Notes under the pieces: model-generated
The model's input: the letters and a program-made list of their open reading frames with translations, nothing else
What the model was told of the DNA's origin: nothing
The model's database searches: none
Shown: in pieces, positions 58,908-64,000 of the stretch
Layout of the letters: every line of letters begins with the position of its first letter
Position numbering within the stretch: position 1 is the first letter of the stretch
Translations under genes and position numbers: made by a program
Assembly (NCBI GenBank): GCA_902785425.1
Contig: CACZYP010000018.1
Location: 26,320-90,319 of the forward strand
Source of the DNA: an uncultured Ruminococcus sp.
GTDB lineage: Bacteria > Bacillota > Clostridia > Oscillospirales > Acutalibacteraceae
DNA length: 64,000 nt
Direction of reading: 5' to 3'

Positions 58908-60071
58908 ATGAATTTTAATGTTACTAATACGGTCGAGTATATCGGCGTTGACGATAAGACTATCGATCTTTTTGAAAGCCAGTACGTTGTTCCCGAGGGT
59001 ATGGCGTATAATTCTTATCTTATCAAGGATGAAAAGACCGTTATCATGGACTCCGTTGACAGCCGCACCACATACGAGTGGCTCGATAATCTTACAAAGG
59101 CTCTTGACGGCAAAACTCCAGATTACATCGTTGTTCAGCACGTTGAGCCGGATCACTCCGGTTCGCTCAAAGCTGTCTGCGAGAAGTACCCCGATATGAA
59201 AGTAGTCGGCAACGCAAAGACGTTCCAGATACTTGCGCAGTTCTTCGATATCGACCTTGAAAACAGAAAGGTAACAGTCAAGGATGGCAGCGAGCTTGAT
59301 CTCGGTGCGCATAAGCTTACGTTCCTCACAGCGCCTATGGTTCATTGGCCGGAGGTAATGATGACATACGACAGTACCGACAAGATCCTTTTTGCCGCAG
59401 ACGCTTTCGGTAAGTTCGGAACGCTCGACGCAGAGGACGATGAGGGCTGGGCATGCGAGGCACGCCGCTATTACTTCAACATCGTAGGCAAATACGGTGC
59501 GCAGGTACAGGCTATACTGAAAAAGCTCGGCGACCGTGAGATAAACATCATCTGCTCGCTTCACGGTCCCGTACTTAACGAAAATATCGGCTACTACGTT
59601 GATAAATACAATGTATGGAGCAGTTATGAGCCGGAGGATAAGGGCGTTACGATCGCATACGCTTCCATTCACGGCAACACCGCAGCCGCAGCAGAGCGCT
59701 TCAAGGAGATACTCGAAGCAAAGGGTGCAGAAAAGGTATCGCTTTTCGATCTTTCAAGAGATGATATGGCAGAGGCTATCGAAGACGCATTCCGTTATGA
59801 CCGCCTTGTTCTTATGTCGGCTTCATACGATGCAGGCGTATTCCCGCCGATGCTCGCCTTTGCAAACAAGCTCGTAGCAAAGGGCTATAAAAACAGAAAG
59901 ATCGCTATTATAGAAAACGGTTCATGGGCGCCGTCTGCGGCACGCACGCTCAAGCCGATAGTAGAGCAGCTCAAAGATGTAACTCTCGTTGAGCCGATCG
60001 TTACGATCAAGTCTGCACTGAAAGAAACCGATATCCCCGAGCTTGAAAAGCTGGCTGACGAACTGACTTAA
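58908..60071 (+). CDS. fprA: Flavodiiron protein (A-type flavoprotein)
   Basis: A 387-residue cytoplasmic enzyme that reduces O2 to water or NO to N2O, protecting anaerobes. The metallo-beta-lactamase half carries the diiron ligands HVEPDH (H-x-E-x-D-H), MVHWPE, the FAADAFG Asp and the SLHGPV His; the C-terminal flavodoxin half has ASIHGNTAAAAERF for FMN phosphate and IENGSWAPSAA. ATG 58908 is used; GTG 58899 would be too near GGAAAGG. It has its own promoter. Confidence 0.93.
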   Translation: MNFNVTNTVEYIGVDDKTIDLFESQYVVPEGMAYNSYLIKDEKTVIMDSVDSRTTYEWLDNLTKALDGKTPDYIVVQHVEPDHSGSLKAVCEKYPDMKVVGNAKTFQILAQFFDIDLENRKVTVKDGSELDLGAHKLTFLTAPMVHWPEVMMTYDSTDKILFAADAFGKFGTLDAEDDEGWACEARRYYFNIVGKYGAQVQAILKKLGDREINIICSLHGPVLNENIGYYVDKYNVWSSYEPEDKGVTIAYASIHGNTAAAAERFKEILEAKGAEKVSLFDLSRDDMAEAIEDAFRYDRLVLMSASYDAGVFPPMLAFANKLVAKGYKNRKIAIIENGSWAPSAARTLKPIVEQLKDVTLVEPIVTIKSALKETDIPELEKLADELT

Positions 60072-60073
60072 TA

Positions 60074-60345
60074 AATTGAAAATTGAAAATGGAAAATTGC
60101 GGAGTCGCTTCGCTCCTGTTTTTAATGTGGAATGATGAAAGTGGAATGAATGAACTCGGCTTTGCAGAGTTGGATTATACTTAGTCTTCACAAAACTATA
60201 CTTTATTTGCTGATGAGAGTCGCAAAGTTAGAAGTCATCAATATAAAAGCACGCAGTGCTTTCTTCACTCCACACGTAACACTCCACACTTACATAGTCA
60301 AGAGCGAAGAGACTTCGCAATTTTTCATTATAAAGGACGGGCAAT
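60074..60345 (+). repeat. Element A copy 22, one copy nested in another
   Basis: Outer left end with GGAGTCGCTTCGCTCC and, far right (60300-60340), an AGAGCGAAGAGACTT end. Between them a second A with ACTCGGCTTTGCAGAGT and AGCACGCAGTGCT and CCACACTTACAT-type arms. So A can insert in A, or arms recombine. Confidence 0.65.
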
Positions 60346-60348
60346 AAG

Positions 60349-60741
60349 ATGAATATAACCGAAAAGGCCGAGCTTGCTGCAAAGATGAAGCGTAAGGGCA
60401 TGTGCAACTGCTGTCAGGCTGTTGTTAAGGTGCTTGCGGACGAAACGCAGCTTGACGAGGATACTCTGATGAAGCTTGCTTCCGGCTTTGCCGTTGGCAT
60501 GGGTACTATGGAGAATTCCTGCGGCGCACTTGTCGGTGCGTCTATGATCGCAGGACTTAAAACGAACGGCAGCGGTACGGTGCGCTTTACGAGAGAGCTT
60601 TCAAATCTTTTCAAGCAGAAGTGCGGAGCTATCATCTGCAAGGAGCTTAAAGGCGCAGAAACAGGCAAGGTGCTTTGCCCGTGTGATGAATGTGTACGAA
60701 ATGCCGTGCTCGCTTACGGCGAGATATTCGGAAATAATTGA
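60349..60741 (+). CDS. C_GCAxxG_C_C family redox protein
   Basis: A 130-residue protein with the conserved Cys pattern: CNCCQAV near the N-terminus, GMGTMENSCGALVGA, then KCGAIICKELKG and VLCPCDECV. The family is assumed to be redox-active and is often near metal or thiol enzymes; its reaction is not known. The start ATG has AAAGGACGG. It is followed by mnmA 41 bases later; both may share a transcript. Confidence 0.85.
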   Translation: MNITEKAELAAKMKRKGMCNCCQAVVKVLADETQLDEDTLMKLASGFAVGMGTMENSCGALVGASMIAGLKTNGSGTVRFTRELSNLFKQKCGAIICKELKGAETGKVLCPCDECVRNAVLAYGEIFGNN

Positions 60742-60782
60742 TCAGGCGATAAAGCGTTGCCGGATAATAAGGAGAACATTTT

Positions 60783-61847
60783 ATGTCAAGGATAGTTGTC
60801 GGTATGTCGGGCGGCGTAGACAGCGCCGTTACTGCGTATCTGCTTAAATGCGCAGGTCATGACGTTATCGGAGTTACGCTGAAAACGTGGTTGAATGAAG
60901 AGGGCGAGGTCAGCCGTTGCTGTGAGATCGACGACGCTAACCGTGCCGCTATTGCTATGGATATCCCGTTTTATACGGTGAACTGCGCTCATGAATTTCG
61001 CAGCAGTGTTGTAGAGCCTTTTATAAACGAATATATCTGCGGCAGAACTCCAAGCCCGTGCGTGATATGCAACAGAACGGTGAAATGGGCGAAAATGCTT
61101 GAATTTGCCGATTCAATGCACGCCGACTATATAGCTACCGGTCACTATGCGTCTGTCGTTAAGCTTGACAACGGAAGATATACCGTAAAAACTGCGGATT
61201 CTGCTGCCAAAGATCAGGCGTATATGCTGTACCGTCTTACACAGGAGCAGCTTGCACGCACTATAATGCCTCTCGGCGGACTCACAAAAGACGAGGTAAG
61301 AGAGATCGCCAAAACAGCAGGTCTTGAGATAGCGAACAAAGCCGATTCTCAGGAGATATGCTTCATAACACACGGCAGCTATTCCGACTATATCGAGGAG
61401 CACAGCGAAGACTACACGCCGAAAGAGGGCAATTTTGTAGATGAGGACGGTAATGTTTTAGGCAGGCATAAGGGCATAATCCACTATACGGTAGGTCAGC
61501 GAAAAGGCCTCGGTGTGGCTATGGGATATCCTGTGTTTGTAAAGCGCATAGACGCCGAAAAAAACGAAGTCGTGCTGTGCCGTGACGAAGCTTTGTGGGG
61601 CACGAAGATAATCTGCAAAGACCTGAATTTCCAGAGCATTCCCGACATAGCGCCGGGCGAGAAGATAGAGGCAAACGTGCGCATACGCTACCGTCACAGC
61701 GGAGACAGAGCCGTGATAGAGCGCATTGACGACAGTGCCGTATCGGTGCTGTTCAAAACTCCGGTAAGAGCCGCCACCCCCGGACAATCGGCGGTGTTCT
61801 ACGATGATAACGGATATGTTATCGGGGGAGGAGTCATTTCTAATTGA
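60783..61847 (+). CDS. mnmA: tRNA-specific 2-thiouridylase MnmA
   Basis: A 354-residue enzyme that thiolates U34 of tRNAs for Lys, Glu and Gln. The PP-loop GMSGGVDSAVTAYLL, the catalytic Cys in PSPCVICNRTVKW, ATGHYA, KDQAYMLYRL and the second Cys in SQEICFI are present, and the C-terminal barrel domain is complete. The start has AAGGAGAA. The last codons precede an element A arm at once. Confidence 0.96.
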   Translation: MSRIVVGMSGGVDSAVTAYLLKCAGHDVIGVTLKTWLNEEGEVSRCCEIDDANRAAIAMDIPFYTVNCAHEFRSSVVEPFINEYICGRTPSPCVICNRTVKWAKMLEFADSMHADYIATGHYASVVKLDNGRYTVKTADSAAKDQAYMLYRLTQEQLARTIMPLGGLTKDEVREIAKTAGLEIANKADSQEICFITHGSYSDYIEEHSEDYTPKEGNFVDEDGNVLGRHKGIIHYTVGQRKGLGVAMGYPVFVKRIDAEKNEVVLCRDEALWGTKIICKDLNFQSIPDIAPGEKIEANVRIRYRHSGDRAVIERIDDSAVSVLFKTPVRAATPGQSAVFYDDNGYVIGGGVISN

Positions 61848-61976
61848 CAATTTACAATGGATAATTGACAATTGACAATTGGAGTACTCACTGCGTTCCA
61901 CATTCCACATTAAAAAATGAGTTGAGAGATTCCACAATTGTCAATTATCAATTCTCCATTGTCAATTGAATTGATG
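61843..61976 (+). repeat. Element A copy 23, decayed
   Basis: AATTGAC-type left arm, a damaged palindrome (GTACTCACTGCGTTC) with a CCACATTCCACATT arm, then a right arm AATTGTCAATTATC with AATTGAA. The core is missing. Confidence 0.65.
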
Positions 61977-62104
61977 AGTTTCTATTAAAAATTACGCACA
62001 TTGCGACAAAGTTTGATAAAAATGTCGAACTCTTTGTGCGGTATCACTAATAAAAAAGCGCATATTTGTACAATCGGGGTATGGCTTTTTTTATTGATTT
62101 ATGG

Positions 62105-62226
62105 TATAATAGCATCAGACAAAAAGGGTAGTGTAAATGGCCGCATGGAGCGGCAGCGGGAAGTTGTTTTGTTCCCGGGGAACGCCGGACATTCGGTTCG
62201 GCGGAGTTTCACAGCATATCCTATGA
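62105..62226 (+). promoter_or_regulatory. Extended -10 promoter and leader ORF upstream of the glucokinase
   Basis: TATGGTATAAT gives an extended -10 (62105-62110). In the leader ATG 62137, behind AAAAAGGG, opens a 29-codon ORF (MAAWSGSGKLFCSRG...) that stops at 62226, ten bases before the glucokinase ATG, whose own binding site is poor. The DNA also has inverted repeats (GTTCCCGGGGAAC, and CGCCG/CGGCG). A translated leader peptide with coupling is possible; the evidence is weak. Confidence 0.4.
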
Positions 62227-62235
62227 TGAAATGAG

Positions 62236-63210
62236 ATGATAACGATGTACTATGTAGGTATCGATCTGGGCGGCACAAATATTGTCGCAGGAGTCGTTGA
62301 TGATAATTACAATATAATTGCCAAGGCTGACGCAAAGACGGCAGTCCCCCGTCCCGAAAGTGAGATCTGCGATTCGATGGCTTCGGTCACAATGGCAGCT
62401 CTTGCAAAAGCAGAAGTCTCTTTAGACGATGTTGAATGGGTCGGCATCGGCGTGCCCGGTGCAGTTGATCCCGATACCGGAATCATCGAGTATTCCGCAA
62501 ACTTCGGTTTCCATAACTGGAAGCTCGTGAAGATGATGGAAGAGAGACTCGGCAAGAAAGTTATCATCGAGAACGACGCCAATGCGGCAGCTTACGGTGA
62601 ATACCTTGCAGGCGCTGCGAAAGGCAGCACTAATGCTGTTGCGATCACACTCGGAACAGGCGTTGGCGGCGGAATAATTATAGACGGAAAGATTTACAGC
62701 GGTTCGAATAAGGCAGGCGCTGAGCTTGGCCATATGGTCATTGTTCACGGCGGCAGGCAGTGCAACTGCGGACGTAAAGGCTGCTGGGAGGCATACGCTT
62801 CTGCGACCGGACTTATCAACCTGACCAAAGAGGCTATTGAAAAAGAAAATCCGCTTCAGTCGTTCATGCTCAAATCCGTAAACGGTGATCTGAACAGAGT
62901 AAATGGTATCACCGCATTTAACGCAATGCGTGAAGGCGACAAAGTCGGCACGGCTGTTGTAAAGGACTACATAGGCTACCTTGCGACAGGTATTGTCAAT
63001 GTTATCAATATTTTCCAGCCTGATGTTCTTTGCATAGGCGGCGGCATCAGCAAAGAGGGTGATAACCTTATCGTTCCTTTGATGAAGATCGTTGAAAAAG
63101 AGCGTTACACCAAGCACAACGATAAGCAGACATTTGTATGTACTGCGAAGCTTGGCAATGACGCAGGCGTTATCGGTGCGGCACTTCTCGGAAATCTTGT
63201 TTCGCAGTAA
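62236..63210 (+). CDS. glcK: ROK-family glucokinase
   Basis: A 324-residue sugar kinase that phosphorylates glucose. ATP site GIDLGGTNIVAG, GIGVPGAVDPDTG, catalytic END in IENDANAAAYGE, GTGVGGGIIIDG and the zinc motif GHMVIVHGGRQCNCGRKGCWEAYAS (H and three Cys) are complete. No N-terminal HTH, so it is an enzyme and not a ROK repressor. ATG 62236 or ATG 62245 (MYYVGIDLGG) may be the start; neither has a good binding site. Confidence 0.93.
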   Translation: MITMYYVGIDLGGTNIVAGVVDDNYNIIAKADAKTAVPRPESEICDSMASVTMAALAKAEVSLDDVEWVGIGVPGAVDPDTGIIEYSANFGFHNWKLVKMMEERLGKKVIIENDANAAAYGEYLAGAAKGSTNAVAITLGTGVGGGIIIDGKIYSGSNKAGAELGHMVIVHGGRQCNCGRKGCWEAYASATGLINLTKEAIEKENPLQSFMLKSVNGDLNRVNGITAFNAMREGDKVGTAVVKDYIGYLATGIVNVINIFQPDVLCIGGGISKEGDNLIVPLMKIVEKERYTKHNDKQTFVCTAKLGNDAGVIGAALLGNLVSQ

Positions 63211-63281
63211 GGCTGGCCGTGTTACAATTTAATATTTAGAATATATTGCTTCGCAAAGAAGAATTGATATATTATGAAAGC

Positions 63282-63342
63282 ACTCACGGAACGCACCACA
63301 CACGGAGGCGCAAGCCTCTTGTTTCGTGAGTGTTTTTATATT
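63282..63342 (+). terminator. Branched terminator after the glucokinase gene
   Basis: CACTCACGGAAC pairs with GTTTCGTGAGTG, enclosing a small GAGGC/GCCTC hairpin, followed by TTTTTATATT. Confidence 0.75.
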
Positions 63343-63430
63343 TATTTATAAAAAAGTCAGCACCGCACAAATGACCGCCCTGCGCTCAGGCAAAAGATAC
63401 GGTTTATTGTGGTGCTGCAAAACAGAAAAT

Positions 63431-63541
63431 GAAAAAGGCACGCCATCCGTGACGTGCCCATTTCATATAAAGTTTTAAAGAAAAGAAAAGAAATGTGTTA
63501 AACTCGAAGTAAGTTGTTTGCGGACATGTTGTCCTTTCAAC
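63431..63541 (-). ncRNA. Predicted short transcript on the minus strand
   Basis: A consensus promoter (complement 63548-63576) would start RNA near 63541. A terminator GGCACG/CGTGCC (63437-63458) plus T-run on the minus strand ends it at about 63431, so the RNA is about 110 bases. It contains AAAGGACAACATG and a 9-codon ORF (MSANNLLRV), then a pyrimidine-rich stretch TTTCTTTTCTTTTCTTT. No longer ORF is credible. It is either a small RNA or a leader-peptide mRNA; no known family is recognised. Confidence 0.55.
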
Positions 63542-63547
63542 ATATAT

Positions 63548-63576
63548 ATAATAACACGTTTTGTAAGTTTTGTCAA
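63548..63576 (-). promoter_or_regulatory. Consensus promoter of the minus-strand short RNA
   Basis: TTGACA (complement 63571-63576), 17 bases, TATTAT (complement 63548-63553). Confidence 0.8.
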
Positions 63577-63735
63577 GAAAATTCGTAAAAGAAACGCAAT
63601 TTTTCAGCATATTACAAATCTATTGAAGTTGTTTTATGATTATTACACAAACTGATTGTTTATTATGTACAAGCGAATAAGATGTTAGTTGTGCATTGTG
63701 CTTGCTTATCTTTCTAATGTGCAAAGCGTAGGTGA

Positions 63736-63907
63736 TTGACAATTGATAATTGACAATGGACAATGGACAATTGCGGAACTTGGCTTCGCCAAGTTGGATC
63801 GTATGAGTTATCACAATGTCATGCTTTATTTACTTCTGAGAAAAAGTATCAAGTTTAAATAAGGAAATATAAAAACAAGCACGCAGTGCTTCTGCAATTG
63901 TCAATTG
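63736..63907 (+). repeat. Element A copy 24 (forward)
   Basis: Left palindrome ACTTGGCTTCGCCAAGT, right palindrome AGCACGCAGTGCT. The end marker is mutated (AAGGAAATATAAAA). 63577-63735 is AT-rich with nothing else seen. Confidence 0.8.
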
Positions 63908-63908
63908 G

Positions 63909-64000
63909 GAACCTCTAAAAACCCTTGATTTTAGCAAATCGAGTAAAATAAACTGCTTGAATGCTGGATTTATGTTTTTAAAAAGTGATGGTTTAGAGGT
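63909..64000 (+). mobile_element. Putative MITE cut by the window end
   Basis: GAACCTCTAAAAACCC (63909-63924) and GGTTTAGAGGT (63990-64000) are inverted relative to each other, around 70 bases without a gene. The right end is outside the window, so the target duplication cannot be checked. Its sequence is unrelated to A and B. Confidence 0.45.

Noticed and set aside
63404..63610. 68-codon minus-strand ORF at the short RNA locus
   Set aside because: It begins before the predicted promoter and crosses the terminator stem, so it cannot be the product of that unit.

Overview
The window reads as chromosomal DNA of a spore-forming Clostridia-type Firmicute. The best guess is Ruminococcus or a close relative in the Oscillospiraceae, and this is inference. 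The supporting observations are a spoVAD gene, two secreted proteins with type I dockerin modules (a hallmark of cellulosome or amylosome ruminococci), an ABC transporter and glycerophosphotransferase of teichoic-acid type, strong AGGAGG ribosome binding sites, and TTGACA/TATAAT promoters with 17-base spacers. I see no phage, plasmid, CRISPR array or full insertion sequence. Accessory character comes instead from a very dense population of small non-coding repeats.

Layout. 1-5.8 kb: end of an ABC-F ATPase, spoVAD, a PAP2 phosphatase, a small membrane protein, an EamA transporter and a DUF3783 protein. 6-9.4 kb: rpsT (minus), a divergent LytTR response regulator / sensor kinase pair, and beside the kinase two homologous short transcription units with 21-base-spaced LytTR-like boxes, perfect promoters and terminators but no convincing ORF. 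9.5 kb: an orphan 5S rRNA gene with its own promoter and a rebuilt 3' end. 10-17 kb: a PucR-type regulator, ftsE-ftsX-murein hydrolase activator, an S41 protease and tatD. 17-34 kb: cell-surface functions (dockerin-CHAP hydrolase, sugar epimerase/dehydratase, glmS, teichoic-acid ABC exporter, glycerophosphotransferase, Stealth transferase, YfhO, GT2, L,D-transpeptidase). 34-41 kb: the classic rimP-nusA-ylxR-ylxQ-infB-rbfA-nrnA-truB operon, broken by one repeat element between infB and rbfA. 41-46 kb: a lipoprotein, a frameshifted CPBP protease, serC-serA. 46-52 kb (mostly minus): a dockerin plus tandem-CAP protein and a YtrABC-like gntR/ABC operon. 52-56 kb: ECF sigma/anti-sigma pair, a Ser/Glu repeat membrane protein, an acetyltransferase and a second GT2. 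56.5-64 kb: a second orphan 5S gene (minus), tRNA-Met, an AraC HTH fragment-like protein, SEC-C methionine aminopeptidase, a flavodiiron protein, a redox Cys protein, mnmA, a ROK glucokinase, and a putative short minus-strand RNA.

About 24 copies (whole, partial or nested) of one intergenic repeat, here called element A, occupy the gaps. Each end of A has AT-rich heptad-like arms and its own small GC-rich palindrome; the palindromes differ between copies but keep pairing. A second family, element B, has terminal inverted repeats, is flanked by 4-base NTAA target duplications, and has inserted into A copies. Several genes end inside A and take their last codons from it.

The strongest candidate for an undescribed system is the LytTR two-component pair with its adjacent twin small RNAs (8.7-9.3 kb). 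The other leads are the A/B repeat ecology, the structured leader before the teichoic-acid exporter, the altered 5S gene and the minus-strand RNA near 63.5 kb. All functional statements are from reading the sequence and family knowledge; no database search was run.
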